A stretch of DNA of 64,000 bases, from positions 3,630,452-3,694,451 of the forward strand of contig NZ_JHEG04000001.1 of NCBI RefSeq assembly GCF_000760695.4, given 5' to 3'. Source of the DNA: Tolypothrix bouteillei VB521301 (GTDB lineage Bacteria > Cyanobacteriota > Cyanobacteriia > Cyanobacteriales > Nostocaceae). Position 1 is the first letter of the stretch, and every line of letters starts with the position of its first letter. A model generated the notes under the pieces. The model was not told the origin of the DNA. It did no database searches and saw only the letters and a program-made list of their open reading frames with translations. Shown piece by piece: positions 35,739-45,903 of the stretch. Made by a program: the position numbers and the translations under genes.

Positions 35739-37196
35739 ATGTCCGGGGAACAAGAAGATAATCTTTTCATGGAAACTAGTCCTATCCCCATTCAAGAAAT
35801 CTTAGAAGATAGGGCAATAACAGAAACAGTACTTCCTTTAACTTTAAAGCCGCTTTTTAAAATTTCTAAACCGGAAATCAGAAAAAGCCTCAAAGCCTTA
35901 ACTCTCGAGAGTGTTTTTGCTACAACTTTCTACAGTATCATTGGTGGCGCATTGCTTAGTAATTTCTTACTACAGTTGGGTGCTGGTGCAGTAGAAATAG
36001 GATTGCTTGCATCTATTCCTCAGGTAGTAAATTTGCTGCAACCAATAGGAGCATATTTAATTGACCGAAATACTAGCTTCCGCTGGTATGCTATATGCAT
36101 TTTTACTCCATCGCGACTCTTGTGGGTGATTCTGCTACCAGCGATTTGGTTGGTTACTTCATCTCAAATCGCCGGACATCAAGTGGTGCATTTGACGTTG
36201 GTAATTATTGCAGTGGCCAATGTCATCGAATCACTCGGTCGCGCTCCATGGCTTGGTTGGACGGCTGTGTTAGTCCCACAACGATTGCGGGGAAGGTATT
36301 TTGGCTTTCGCAATAGTATTCTCAGCTTGATGAATCTTATTGGTGTACCGCTCTTAGGTTTTACAGTTTCGGCTTGGCCTGGTGGGACAGTTCAAGGCTA
36401 CGGTGCTGTCTTGGCTTTAGGAATTGTACTTGGTCTGATCAGTCAGATATGTCAGTTGTTTATCACTGATGTGAACCCGCAACTTTTGAAAGTTGCAGGA
36501 GCGGAGACATCCCAAGTACAACCTAAGGGTGTAGATTTTGGCTTTCTCAAGGACACTAATTTTTTAAAGTTTTTGTTTTACCTTGCTATTTGGTGCTTTG
36601 CTGTTAATATTAGCGCTCCCTTCTTTAACCTCTATATGTTGGATAACTTAAATATAGATATTAGCGCGATAACTATTTATCACGGTTTGGGAACTGGTGC
36701 GAATATGTTAATGCTGCTTTTATGGGGCAAACTTGCAGACAGGATAGGGAATCGACCAATCTTAGTCGTTGTGGGATTATTGGTAGGGATAACACCTTTG
36801 TTGTGGCTGGGAGTTCGAGCCGATGAAATTTCTCTTTGGATCTGGTTGCCTTTGTTACATCTGTTAGCTGGCGCAACCTGGGCGGCGATCGATTTGTGTA
36901 CCAACAATCTGATGATGGGAGTCGCACCAGTTGCTTCTCAGTCTAAATATTTTGCGATCGCGGGAGCAATTGCAGGTGTGATGGGAGCAATGGGAATTAC
37001 TACGGGTAGCTTAATTGCTACTAGATGGAGTGCGAGTGGTTTACTGGTGCTGTTTGTTCTCTCAGGTATCCTGCGACTTTTTGCGCTGTTACCTTTAATT
37101 TTTGTTCGCGAGCAGCGCTCTGTACCTTTGGAACAGCTTTGGCAAGTCTTGTTTTCCAGCCAACAACAAAAAGTGCTGGTTCAATCACAGGATTGA
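35739..37196 (+). CDS. Major facilitator superfamily transporter
   Basis: A 485-residue integral membrane protein with about 12 predicted helices after a cytoplasmic N-terminus of roughly 60 residues. Segments include FYSIIGGALLSNFLLQLGAG, VEIGLLASIPQVVNLLQPIG and MLMLLLWGKLADRIGNRPIL. The last is the MFS loop G-x-L-A-D-R-x-G-x-R between helices 8 and 9. A second loop, RLRGRYFGFRNSILSLMNLI, is typical of a cyanobacterial MFS subgroup. The substrate cannot be deduced. Monocistronic; an ATG nine codons further in is an alternative start. Confidence 0.85.
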   Translation: MSGEQEDNLFMETSPIPIQEILEDRAITETVLPLTLKPLFKISKPEIRKSLKALTLESVFATTFYSIIGGALLSNFLLQLGAGAVEIGLLASIPQVVNLLQPIGAYLIDRNTSFRWYAICIFTPSRLLWVILLPAIWLVTSSQIAGHQVVHLTLVIIAVANVIESLGRAPWLGWTAVLVPQRLRGRYFGFRNSILSLMNLIGVPLLGFTVSAWPGGTVQGYGAVLALGIVLGLISQICQLFITDVNPQLLKVAGAETSQVQPKGVDFGFLKDTNFLKFLFYLAIWCFAVNISAPFFNLYMLDNLNIDISAITIYHGLGTGANMLMLLLWGKLADRIGNRPILVVVGLLVGITPLLWLGVRADEISLWIWLPLLHLLAGATWAAIDLCTNNLMMGVAPVASQSKYFAIAGAIAGVMGAMGITTGSLIATRWSASGLLVLFVLSGILRLFALLPLIFVREQRSVPLEQLWQVLFSSQQQKVLVQSQD

Positions 37197-37219
37197 CAAT
37201 CACTGGCTTTTCCATATCC

Positions 37220-37258
37220 TCTTTTTTTGTATAGCCGTAGAATTCTATTCTGAGGGCA
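37220..37258. repeat. Fragment of the dispersed repeat (end piece)
   Basis: tttgtatagccgtagaattc followed by tattctgagggca is the reverse complement of the left end of the 9771 and 35452 copies. Only the end is present, behind the MFS gene. Confidence 0.5.
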
Positions 37259-37445
37259 AATAGCGCTCTTTGGGATGCTCCCCGTTTAATTTGTATGTAA
37301 AACCGCAGAGTCTCAGAGAGTAAGCCTTCTGCCCTCTGCCTTTTCCAAATAAAGCAATTCCTAAAGCGATCGCGCAACTTGACTGCCATTGCCACGGACA
37401 AACGATAGAATCTTAATGGTGCTCTCTTATCCATCTCAACTTTCA

Positions 37446-39977
37446 ATGAAAGCCGATCGCAAACCAACCTCCGAACACACCTCACCCAAACTTCAAATTC
37501 CCGAACTACTAGCTCCCGCAGGTAATTGGGAGTGTGCCAAAGCTGCTGTTGAAAATGGGGCGGATGCCATCTATTTCGGGTTGGATCGGTTTAATGCACG
37601 AATGAGAGCGCAAAACTTTACAGAAGCCGACTTGCCCAAATTAATGAAATTTTTGCACCTGCGAGGTGTCAAAGGCTATGTAACTCTGAATACCCTTATA
37701 CTACCACAAGAACTTCAAGAAGCAGAACAATACCTCCGCTCAATTATCGCTGCAGGCACAGACGCAGTTATTGCCCAAGATATAAGTATTTGCCGTCTCA
37801 TTCGTCACCTTTCTCCTGATTTCCCCATCCATGCATCCACGCAGATGACCGTTACCAGTGTGGCTGGGGTAGAATTTGCTCGATCCCTTGGTTGTCAGTT
37901 AGTGGTTCTTGCTCGTGAATGTTCTCTCAAAGAAATTGAGAAAATTCAGCAGCAAATGCACGCAAAACCTTCACAAACACACTTACCATTAGAAGTCTTT
38001 GTCCATGGTGCGCTGTGCGTAGCCTATTCAGGTCAGTGTTTGACAAGCGAATCATTAGGAGGGCGTTCTGCCAACCGTGGTGAATGTGCTCAAGCGTGTC
38101 GAATGCCTTACGATCTGATTTCTGATGGTAAAGCTGTCCATTTAGGAAATCGCAAATATTTGCTCAGCCCTCAAGATTTGGCTGGCTTGGAGGTATTACC
38201 AGATTTAGTGAAAGCAGGGGTATCTTGTTTAAAAATAGAAGGTCGCTTGAAAACCCCCGAGTATGTTGCTAATGTGACTAACGTTTATCGCCAAGCACTG
38301 GATAAAGTCATTGCAAAAGTAGAGACACGCCACTCCTTATCTCCAAAAGCGACAAATCAAGAACGTTACAACCTAGAAATGGCATTTTCTCGCGGACTTT
38401 ACACGGGTTGGTTTCGCGGAATTAACAATCAGGAACTGGTTCACGCACACTTTGGCAAAAAGCGTGGAGTTTATTTAGGCGACGTTACCCGCATTGTTGG
38501 CGAGAAGGTAATCATCAGATTGCAAGCCCCAGTCAAACCAGGGGATGGAGTTGTTTTTGATTGCGGTCATCCCGAAGCACAAGAAGAAGGCGGTCGGGTT
38601 TATGCAGTAGAACACAAAGGACAAGACGCCTTCCTGACATTTGGACGGCGAGATTTGAATTGGCGGCGGATACACACGGGTGATAAGGTTTGGAAAACCA
38701 GCGATCCCGAACTTGATAAACAACTGCGGCAAAGTTTTGCGGGTGAAAACCCACAATTCCAACGCCCGATCGACTTAGAAGTTTATGGAGAAGTCGGTCA
38801 GCCGTTGATTGCGATCGCACGCGACCAAAACGGTCATATTGTACAAGTAGAATCTGCGATGGTTCTAGAAGAAGCACACACCAAGCCTTTAACCACAGAA
38901 CGGTTACAAGAACAATTGGGTCGTCTTGGCAACACTTCCTTTTGTTTGGGAACTTTAAAAAACCATTTAAGTGGTGCAGTGATGGTTCCCGTAAGCGAAC
39001 TGAATCGACTCCGGCGGGAAATTGTAACACAGTTAGAAGAGTTGCGTTCCCAACCCAAACAATGGCAACTCAGTTCTGAAGCTTCCCTGAAAGACTTACT
39101 TCCTTCCCCCTCTCTCCCCCTCTCCCCTTCCCCCCCTCCTCTTTCCCCCTCCCTAATAGCATTAGTACGAAACTTAAAGCAACTGCAAGCAGCACTCGAA
39201 GCCGGAGTTGAAACACTTTATTGTGAATTTGAAGATCCCCGTGCTTATAAAGAAGCAGTACGGATAGTCCGTTCCTCTCCTCTGTCTAAAATTTGGGTTG
39301 CACCACCTAGAATCACCAAACCAGGTGAAAATTGGATTTTACAACAAGTGCGCTCTTGCAATGCTGATGGTTATCTCATCAGAAACTACGATCATCTCCA
39401 CTACTTTGCCCAAGATCGTTGTGTGGGAGACTTCTCCCTGAACATTGCCAATCCCCTGACAGCAGACTATTTTAAAAACAAATTTGGTTTAGAAAGAGTG
39501 ACGGCTTCTTACGATTTAAACGTAGCTCAATTGGAAGACCTTTTAAAAAGTTGTCCACCCGACTGGTTTGAGGTAACCATTCACCAGCACATGCCCATGT
39601 TCCACATGGAACATTGTGTATTTTGCGCTTTCTTATCTGAGGGAACGGACTACACGAATTGCGGACGCCCCTGCGAAAAGCACGAGGTAAAATTGCGGGA
39701 CAGAGTAGGAATAGAACACATCCTTCATGCTGATGCAGGCTGTCGTAACACGGTGTTCAATGGTACAGCACAAACAGGAGCAGAGTACGTAAATCGGCTC
39801 TTAGAGCTTGGATTGCGTCACTTCCGCATTGAATTTGTGAATGAGACACCAGAAAAAGTGATACAAACAGTACATCTCTACAGTCAATTGTTGCAGGGAG
39901 AGATTACAGGTTCTCAACTTTGGCGGGAGTTGAAATTACAAAATCAGCTCGGTGTCACTCGCGGGTCAATGGGTTAA
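37446..39977 (+). CDS. U32 family peptidase-like protein (RlhA-type, DUF3656)
   Basis: About 844 residues. The N-terminal U32 domain has ELLAPAGNWECAKAAVENGA, DAIYFGLDRFNARMRAQNF, HASTQMTVTS, VFVHGALCVAYSGQC and the Cys motif SANRGECAQACRMPYDL. A DUF3656-like middle part follows. A Pro/Ser/Leu linker of about 18 residues near 554-575 (39100-39155) precedes a second U32-like half with CVFCAFLSEGTDYTNCGRPC. E. coli RlhA of this family acts in 23S rRNA hydroxylation with iron-sulfur or prephenate involvement; true proteolysis is doubtful. The Cys clusters would fit a metal cofactor. In-frame starts at 37389 (TTG) and 37416 (ATG) exist; I chose the ATG closest to the conserved domain. Confidence 0.87.
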   Translation: MKADRKPTSEHTSPKLQIPELLAPAGNWECAKAAVENGADAIYFGLDRFNARMRAQNFTEADLPKLMKFLHLRGVKGYVTLNTLILPQELQEAEQYLRSIIAAGTDAVIAQDISICRLIRHLSPDFPIHASTQMTVTSVAGVEFARSLGCQLVVLARECSLKEIEKIQQQMHAKPSQTHLPLEVFVHGALCVAYSGQCLTSESLGGRSANRGECAQACRMPYDLISDGKAVHLGNRKYLLSPQDLAGLEVLPDLVKAGVSCLKIEGRLKTPEYVANVTNVYRQALDKVIAKVETRHSLSPKATNQERYNLEMAFSRGLYTGWFRGINNQELVHAHFGKKRGVYLGDVTRIVGEKVIIRLQAPVKPGDGVVFDCGHPEAQEEGGRVYAVEHKGQDAFLTFGRRDLNWRRIHTGDKVWKTSDPELDKQLRQSFAGENPQFQRPIDLEVYGEVGQPLIAIARDQNGHIVQVESAMVLEEAHTKPLTTERLQEQLGRLGNTSFCLGTLKNHLSGAVMVPVSELNRLRREIVTQLEELRSQPKQWQLSSEASLKDLLPSPSLPLSPSPPPLSPSLIALVRNLKQLQAALEAGVETLYCEFEDPRAYKEAVRIVRSSPLSKIWVAPPRITKPGENWILQQVRSCNADGYLIRNYDHLHYFAQDRCVGDFSLNIANPLTADYFKNKFGLERVTASYDLNVAQLEDLLKSCPPDWFEVTIHQHMPMFHMEHCVFCAFLSEGTDYTNCGRPCEKHEVKLRDRVGIEHILHADAGCRNTVFNGTAQTGAEYVNRLLELGLRHFRIEFVNETPEKVIQTVHLYSQLLQGEITGSQLWRELKLQNQLGVTRGSMG

Positions 39978-40008
39978 CAATGGTTGAAGTACCAGAAACA
40001 CGATTTCT

Positions 40009-40692
40009 TCAAGCTTTCGTATAAATCAGCAAGCTTTTGTACTTATCAACTAACTTAATTTTTCCAGATTCTTCAAAAGATTTAACGACATCATAAGATT
40101 TAACACTAAACTTTGGATCGTTCCAAGCAAATGAACGCGTGTAGAATAAAATTTTTCCATCGGGATTCAGTTTGTCTAGAAATAGCTGCACTAGCGATTC
40201 ATCATTTTGATGAATAAAGGGAGCATCTTCATGCATATAAAATTCACATAAGTGAAACAGGTTAACAATATCTAGCTGCGGTATAGTATTAGCTGTTAAT
40301 GTGTAAATGTCTGCAAAAAGTACTTTATAGTATTTTGCTAATGTTCTGTCCTTTAGGGCTAACCGGACATATGCTTGATGTTCGGGTTCTGAGGCTGTAA
40401 TGCCAATAATTTCGTTTGGTTGCGTTAGTTTCTGATTTTCTAGACCAATGATATGGTGTACGCCCGTACCAAAGTGGAGTATACTTTTGCCTTCAGTTTT
40501 TGATTCTTTCATGTACTCCACAAATTCTATATCGCACGGGCACTTTGTTGTATCGAGTTCCCAAGAAGAATACTTTTGGTAGTAAGGCATACCAACAATA
40601 TTAGGCAATCCGGGCCGTCTAATCTTAATTTTGTAAGCTATCTTTCTTAGAAAAGCATTATGGGTTATGAACTTAAAACTTAAAGCTGTCAT
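40009..40692 (-). CDS. Methyltransferase-like hypothetical protein
   Basis: A 227-residue protein without signal peptide. KSILHFGTGVHHIIGLEN resembles a class I SAM-binding glycine motif. QLDIVNLFHLCEFYMHED fits the following strand, and LFLDKLNPDGKILFYTRSF matches the post-motif strand of methyltransferases (LkpgGxlly). The glycine motif is imperfect, so cofactor binding is not assured. It may act on sugars or lipids like many small cyanobacterial methyltransferases. It converges on the U32 gene, 31 bp away, and has no operon partner. Confidence 0.6.
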   Translation of the reverse strand: MTALSFKFITHNAFLRKIAYKIKIRRPGLPNIVGMPYYQKYSSWELDTTKCPCDIEFVEYMKESKTEGKSILHFGTGVHHIIGLENQKLTQPNEIIGITASEPEHQAYVRLALKDRTLAKYYKVLFADIYTLTANTIPQLDIVNLFHLCEFYMHEDAPFIHQNDESLVQLFLDKLNPDGKILFYTRSFAWNDPKFSVKSYDVVKSFEESGKIKLVDKYKSLLIYTKA

Positions 40693-41636
40693 GGTGATGC
40701 CTCTTGTATCCTAAGAGATAATACTTAGGTGGTTGATGCTAGATAAACATTACAATGAGTGCCATACGGTGACAAGCAACTTTACAACAAATTAATACTG
40801 GCGCATCCAAATTCTACGCTCGTTTTACATAAAATTTATATGTTGATATTAGAATAATTAAGGTAAAATTTGAACTTGACTTTTTACCACTGTTTAAGTT
40901 AGTAAATAAAATTTTTTCATTCAAAAAAAGAATAATTTGATTGATTTCTAATGGTAGTATTATTAATTTAGGAAATTAATAATATTGGCTCGGCACGCAA
41001 AATTTGGCTAGTGGTTTATCGCATGACTTGTTGAATCTTGACATTCTCACCGCACTTCTGGGGCGGTGGAACCTAAACCTCACGATTCAAGTTTCTGTTA
41101 CCTTCCCTTGCAGGTTTTTCGCAACGGCTTAACAGACTCATGTCTACTAAGTCTTATGTTCGCTCTACAGACTGTAACGGAGCGATCGCATCTCATGCGG
41201 GAGAGAGGTCAAAATTGTCAGTACTTCAACCAGCAATCCTGAGTTTGCTGAAATTTATCGTAAAGCTTTCCGCCAAGTCTTCCATCGCGCTAAAGAGCAA
41301 GGTGAAATCTCATCAAGGTGTAGATAACGACTTCATCCTCGCTCTTGTGATAAGTTACATAATGTTTATATTTTGTATTAAACCTCAAACTGAACCTTTT
41401 AAGGTCGGTATACGTCGTGCTATCAGGTTTCTCGTTAAAACCCAATAGATAGTGGGTACTCTATGAAAGTAGGGATTGGGGACAAGGGGATAAGCAGTCG
41501 CTAGAATCTTTTCTCCTACTCCTCTCCCTTGTTTACCCCCTTCTCCCAAAATATTTTTAGCTCGGGTGTTAAACCGTGCTATTTTTTGGGGAATCTATAA
41601 AATAGAAAAATCTATCCAAGGTGAGATGCGAAATTT
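40693..41636. other. Spacer with decayed sequence
   Basis: About 940 bp. The first third is very AT-rich. A possible IS200/IS605 end lies near 41033-41082. A frame from 41140 (102 codons) has no conserved features. In another frame near 41238-41325 PEFAEIYRKAFRQVFHRAKE looks protein-like, so a broken gene may be present. I do not recognise it. Confidence 0.35.
41033..41082 (-). mobile_element. Possible IS200/IS605 right-end remnant
   Basis: On the minus strand a caccgcccc...gcggtg stem is followed by agaatgtcaagattcaa, resembling the subterminal hairpin and end of cyanobacterial IS200/IS605 elements. No intact tnpA or tnpB is present. Short match judged by eye. Confidence 0.3.
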
Positions 41637-42554
41637 ATGAAATTGACAGTCAACTTAGAGGCAGAGTTTTTCTATAACCAAGGATTGCGTCGAAACAAAG
41701 CGGCAAAGTTTGAAGAAGCGATCGCAAGTTTCGATCGAGCGTTGAATTGCAAACCCGATTACCCTGAAGCGTTGTCGCAAAAAGGTTTTGCTTTAGGTTC
41801 TCTGGGTCGTCATGAGGAAGCGATCGCCTGCTTCGATCTTATTTTAAAATTCAACTCAGCTGATTGCTGGCTTTGGCACAACCGAGCGATTGCTTTAGGA
41901 AAGTTGGGACGTTACAGCGAAGCTGTTGACTGTTTCGACCGCGCCCTTGAGTTAAACCCTAAAGCTGGGACGATTTGGCACAATCGCGGTTTGACTTTAT
42001 GTGATTGGGGAAAATACGAGAAAGCAGTCAAAAGCTTTGAGCGAACTTTAGAATTTCAACCCGATGCTTATTGGGCGTGGAACAATAAAGCAAATGCTCT
42101 CAAACAGTTACGACGCTATAAAGAAGCGCTTGATAGCTACGATCGCGCCATTGAGTTCGATCCAAGTAACACAATGGCTTGGCACAATCGAGGTATGAAT
42201 TTATTTGAGTGGGGGCGTTATGAAAAAGCTCTCAAAAGCTTCGACCGAGTTTTGGAAATTCAGCCAGACTACTACAAAGCTTGGTTCAATCGCGGAGTAG
42301 TTTTGGAAAAATTACAGCGCTACTCTGGAGCCTTAGCCAGTTACAAACAAGCTTCAGAATTACAGCCAAATGATGATATCGTTTGGTACAACTTAGCTCG
42401 CTGCCATACTATAGAGAATAATATTGACGAAGCTATTAAAAATTTACAGCGAGCCATCCGTTTATGTCCAAATAAATACTTACCCAATCTGAAAAATAAC
42501 CCTGATTTTGGCAATATCCGTAAGGATAAGCGATTTCAGTCCTTATTGGCATAG
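41637..42554 (+). CDS. Tetratricopeptide repeat protein
   Basis: A 305-residue protein composed almost wholly of TPRs. About eight 34-residue units are visible, each with the W/Y-x-N-x-G/A and A-x-x-x-Y/F-x-x-A-L positions. Examples are YNQGLRRNKAAKFEEAIASF, WHNRAIALGKLGRYSEAVDC and AWFNRGVVLEKLQRYSGALA. TPR solenoids mediate protein-protein contacts; the partner is unknown. No signal peptide or membrane helix. The last unit ends close to the C-terminus, so there is no extra effector domain. Monocistronic. Confidence 0.88.
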   Translation: MKLTVNLEAEFFYNQGLRRNKAAKFEEAIASFDRALNCKPDYPEALSQKGFALGSLGRHEEAIACFDLILKFNSADCWLWHNRAIALGKLGRYSEAVDCFDRALELNPKAGTIWHNRGLTLCDWGKYEKAVKSFERTLEFQPDAYWAWNNKANALKQLRRYKEALDSYDRAIEFDPSNTMAWHNRGMNLFEWGRYEKALKSFDRVLEIQPDYYKAWFNRGVVLEKLQRYSGALASYKQASELQPNDDIVWYNLARCHTIENNIDEAIKNLQRAIRLCPNKYLPNLKNNPDFGNIRKDKRFQSLLA

Positions 42555-42803
42555 TCGAGTGTCAGATACCCAATCTCAGCTTGGGGCTTCATGCCCCAAA
42601 ATTTAAGAATTCGTTGACTCAATGATGATAAAATTGAGCAACTCAAAAAAATTTTTCGCAAGTATTTCCAGCCATTTTTGAAACATGAGGGATTGCTGGT
42701 GAATAATCTACAAATACTCAATTTCTGGGGTTCTCATAAGTCATCAGCAATGAGATTAAGTGTCCCTGAGTTCATATTCATGCTGCCCAAAAATTTTGTT
42801 CTT
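42555..42803. other. Spacer
   Basis: About 250 bp between convergent genes. No ORF or strong hairpin recognised. Confidence 0.4.
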
Positions 42804-43451
42804 TTAATCCTTACGCAAGATTGTAGATAAAGGAGTGTGTTTGCGTATGTCAAACACGCTTGTAAGGGCTTCTTGGTTGGAATTGCGGGACATACCGTGT
42901 TCTTGTGGCATAACCGTCACAACTGGTTGTGCTTGACCTACTGGTACTGCGACAGCAGCCATTTTCGCTGGTACTAAAACGGGTTTGTTTCTTGGCGGAC
43001 GTGGTGCCATTCTTTGGTGACGTTGCACTAAACGTGCTTGATAGCGATTGAAATGATTTGTCACCATTTGACGCTTTCCTGGGCGATTTAACAGTAGAAA
43101 CAAGACCAAGCTGCCACTTCCGCAACTTAAAGCGATCGCGAGTATCATCCATAAAGGCATGGAATTCTCTGTCTCTGTGGGAGTACTGCTAATTGGCTGA
43201 ACAACCTCTGCTTCCAACACTTCGGGTTCTTCATCTTTTACACTGCCAACAGAACTCAAACTGTAAAGGGCAAGAGTACCGCTAGCAAGAAAAACTGCTG
43301 ACAAGCCTATAGGTAAAAATAACGGATATTTTACCAATACGTTTATCGGGGAATTTTTACCTATTGCTGGCTTGGAGTTTTTTGTCCTTGAGATCGGTAC
43401 CGACACTTCCGCTTGGGATGCCTGTTGCTGTAGACTCTGACTGTTTTCCAT
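42804..43451 (-). CDS. Hypothetical membrane protein with two TM helices
   Basis: A 215-residue protein I do not recognise. It has a polar N-terminus (1-40), a first hydrophobic segment about 42-68 (YPLFLPIGLSAVFLASGTLA), an acidic loop (DEEPEVLEAEVVQPISS), and a second segment about 98-121 (LWMILAIALSCGSGSLVLFL). A basic, Pro-rich cytoplasmic part (RQMVTNHFNRYQARLVQRHQ, RMAPRPPRNKP) precedes a C-terminus FDIRKHTPLSTILRKD. The layout suggests an inner-membrane anchor or septum/wall-associated protein. It sits upstream of ddl on the same strand order, 221 bp from it. Confidence 0.65.
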   Translation of the reverse strand: MENSQSLQQQASQAEVSVPISRTKNSKPAIGKNSPINVLVKYPLFLPIGLSAVFLASGTLALYSLSSVGSVKDEEPEVLEAEVVQPISSTPTETENSMPLWMILAIALSCGSGSLVLFLLLNRPGKRQMVTNHFNRYQARLVQRHQRMAPRPPRNKPVLVPAKMAAVAVPVGQAQPVVTVMPQEHGMSRNSNQEALTSVFDIRKHTPLSTILRKD

Positions 43452-43617
43452 AGTAAATTAAAGTCTGACGTTGCCCTCAAGTACTAAATTGTACTTAAGG
43501 CTTAAGCATCTCGTATCCGTAGCTGCATTTATGTTTTAGTAACTTTTTTTATAAAAATCTATCAACCTGCTTTATCCTCATTTTTTTTATCAGTATTTTT
43601 TGTAACAGAATTGATAA

Positions 43618-43668
43618 AGAATAAAGGATAAATTTTTTTGTTTTTTATACTTTATCCTTCATTCTTGA
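43618..43668 (-). terminator. Hairpin downstream of ddl
   Basis: gaataaaggataaa and tttatccttcattc form an imperfect stem around a T/A-rich loop directly after the ddl stop codon on the minus strand. The position fits a terminator; stem stability is modest because it is A/T-rich. Confidence 0.4.
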
Positions 43669-43672
43669 TAGT

Positions 43673-44788
43673 TTATCTTTCCCCAGAATGCCTTTCAAGA
43701 GCCAGTTGAATGAGTGTATCAACGAGTTCTGGGAAAGGTACGCCACTATGCGACCAGAGAAGGGGATACATACTAGTTGCTGTAAAACCCGGTAGAGTAT
43801 TGATTTCATTAATCAATACTTCGCCTGTCGCCTCTACATAGAAAAAATCAACTCTTGCCAATCCAGCCGCATCCACTGCTGCAAAGGCTTGCAATGCCAT
43901 TTCTTGTATTTGATGGATAACAGTTTCTCCAACAGCTGCGGGTATCAGTAAATCTGCTTTTCCTTGAGTATATTTTGTTTCATAATCATAAAAATCACTA
44001 TTATAAGTAATTTCACCGACAATAGAAGCTTTAGGTTGGTCGTTTCCCAAAACCGCACACTCTAGTTCTCTTGCGACAACTCCAGCTTCTACAATAATTC
44101 TGCGATCGTAACTAGCAGCAGTATCTAAAGCAGTCTCTAACTCCTGTCGCGATCGCACTTTTGCAATTCCCACTGATGAACCCAAGTTAGCAGGCTTAAC
44201 AAAACAGGGATAGCCCAAAGTGGTTTCTATTCGATCGCATAGCTTGGGAAAAACACAAGGATTTGACCAAATTTGCGCTCTATTCACAGCAACGTATTTG
44301 ACTTGAGGCAATCCAGCTTGAGCAAAAGCAGTTTTCATTGCAATCTTATCCATCCCCACTGCCGAACCCAAGACCCCAGAACCGACAAAAGGGACTTGCA
44401 TTAAGGTGAGTAACCCTTGAATTGTACCGTCTTCACCGTTAGGACCGTGAAGAATCGGGAACCAAACATCTACCTCTGCAACCTGAGCGGGAGATTGCCA
44501 CCGATGTAAAGATTGAGTCTGAGCAACGGATAATTGAGAATTGGTATCCGATCCGCCAACTTCAGTAGCTTGAGATAACTGCAGTGGTTTGCCTGATGCT
44601 AAAACTTGTTGTGGTGAGTCCCCAGCCAACCAGCGCCCATCTTTTTGGATGTAGAAAGGCAGTATTTCGTACTTGCTTGCATTTTGCCCCGTGCTTAAAG
44701 CACCTGCGATCGCACGTGCTGAATTGATAGAAACCTCATGTTCTCCCGAACGTCCCCCAAACAATAATCCTACCCGCACCTTTGCCAT
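43673..44788 (-). CDS. ddl: D-alanine--D-alanine ligase
   Basis: A 371-residue ATP-grasp enzyme joining two D-Ala for peptidoglycan. Motifs are [20 protein letters not shown] (N-terminal substrate region), [52 protein letters not shown] and the Mg-binding [13 protein letters not shown]. Length suits VanA/DdlA-type ligases with the extended N-terminal insertion. No other mur genes are adjacent. Start at ATG; the product is cytoplasmic. Confidence 0.95.
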   Translation of the reverse strand: MAKVRVGLLFGGRSGEHEVSINSARAIAGALSTGQNASKYEILPFYIQKDGRWLAGDSPQQVLASGKPLQLSQATEVGGSDTNSQLSVAQTQSLHRWQSPAQVAEVDVWFPILHGPNGEDGTIQGLLTLMQVPFVGSGVLGSAVGMDKIAMKTAFAQAGLPQVKYVAVNRAQIWSNPCVFPKLCDRIETTLGYPCFVKPANLGSSVGIAKVRSRQELETALDTAASYDRRIIVEAGVVARELECAVLGNDQPKASIVGEITYNSDFYDYETKYTQGKADLLIPAAVGETVIHQIQEMALQAFAAVDAAGLARVDFFYVEATGEVLINEINTLPGFTATSMYPLLWSHSGVPFPELVDTLIQLALERHSGER

Positions 44789-44935
44789 CTCAAAAACCTC
44801 GATCGCTATAGAACCCAGTTAGCCTAGCATACTTAAGTCAGGTTACTGCAAAGAGTCAAATTTGTCTGATATTTTGTGCTTTTAGCAGGGAATACTCAGT
44901 GTAAACCATATGACTGAGTAAAAAATTTTTATCTT

Positions 44936-45754
44936 ATGTTTGCTCGACGACTTAAATTTACTTTGCTAACAAGCTTTGCACTTCTGCCATTGCTTGCTAG
45001 TTGCGCCAGTAAAACTCCCCTTACCGAACAGCAGCAAATTTATGCCGGGAAGTGGGTAGCAAGTGATGGAACTTTCGTACATATTTTTTTAGATGGTAGC
45101 GGAGCTTTAAAAACCTCCAATTCTGAGGTAACAGGTGGCTCGACAACTCTGACGAAAGATACTCTCAAGATAGGTTTGGGTCCTATTGAAAGAACATTTA
45201 AAATTACTCAGCCGCCTCAAGAAAAAAATGGCAAATTCACAATACAACTTGATAAAATTACTTATACAAAACAGGAATTAGATATAAACAATTCGTCCAC
45301 AACGACTGTAACTTCTCAAGCATCAGAAAAAAGTCAAAATATCCGAGAGTTAGAAAGCACTATTAAAACAGTGTTGATGGACGCAGTGGGTAAACTCGAT
45401 TCCATTGATTGTCCGAGTAACTTTAATATTAAAGCAGGTAACAGCTTTGAGTGTCCCGCTTCTATTGATAATACTCCTTTCAAAGTTAAAGTAACTTTCA
45501 AGGACGATCGAGGGAGGCTCAGTTGGAGTACGAAAGGGCTGTTAATCTTGACAAAAGTTGAAGATTTTATTGTGCAAGGATTTAAGCAGCGAGGTATAAC
45601 TGCTAAAGCTGATTGTGGAAGCTCTCAGAAAAAATACCGTGTTGCTATCGCTCAAGACACTTTTCAATGTAAAACTGCTGATAGCAAAGGCAATGTCAAA
45701 ACCTTGAAAATTACTGTGAAGGATAATGAAGGGAATTTGCACATTTCGTCTTAA
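44936..45754 (+). CDS. DUF4333-type lipoprotein
   Basis: A 272-residue predicted lipoprotein: a signal peptide (RRLKFTLLTSFALLPLLAS) followed by lipobox LLASC with Cys23. After a beta-rich N-terminal region (WVASDGTFVHIFLDGSGAL), two repeats of about 60 residues carry paired cysteines. The first is IDCPSNFNIKAGNSFECPAS, with KVKVTFKDDRGRLSW. The second is KADCGSSQKKYRVAIAQDTF, with QCK and KITVKDNEGNLHI. The Cys-spaced beta pattern is that of DUF4333 domains found in envelope proteins. Function unknown. Monocistronic, divergent from ddl. Confidence 0.8.
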   Translation: MFARRLKFTLLTSFALLPLLASCASKTPLTEQQQIYAGKWVASDGTFVHIFLDGSGALKTSNSEVTGGSTTLTKDTLKIGLGPIERTFKITQPPQEKNGKFTIQLDKITYTKQELDINNSSTTTVTSQASEKSQNIRELESTIKTVLMDAVGKLDSIDCPSNFNIKAGNSFECPASIDNTPFKVKVTFKDDRGRLSWSTKGLLILTKVEDFIVQGFKQRGITAKADCGSSQKKYRVAIAQDTFQCKTADSKGNVKTLKITVKDNEGNLHISS

Positions 45755-45903
45755 TTTTTTAAGAGGAGTTGGGGAGCGGCGAAGCAACGCTCTATACCAG
45801 CAGTCATTACCGCTGTAGCATTTCACCTTAACCTCACTAGGGAATTCACTGGTTGGCGGTTGCTACCACATACGCTTCCCCAATCAAACTGAAAGCCCTC
45901 ATC

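Noticed and set aside
37021..37485. Minus-strand frame across the MFS 3' end and U32 5' end
   Set aside because: It overlaps two convincing genes and a repeat fragment and has no recognisable domain.
38533..39030. Antisense frame within the U32 gene
   Set aside because: Shadow of the U32 coding region.
41140..41448. 102-codon plus-strand frame
   Set aside because: No conserved motif. A different frame in the same stretch looks more protein-like, which argues for a decayed region rather than this gene.
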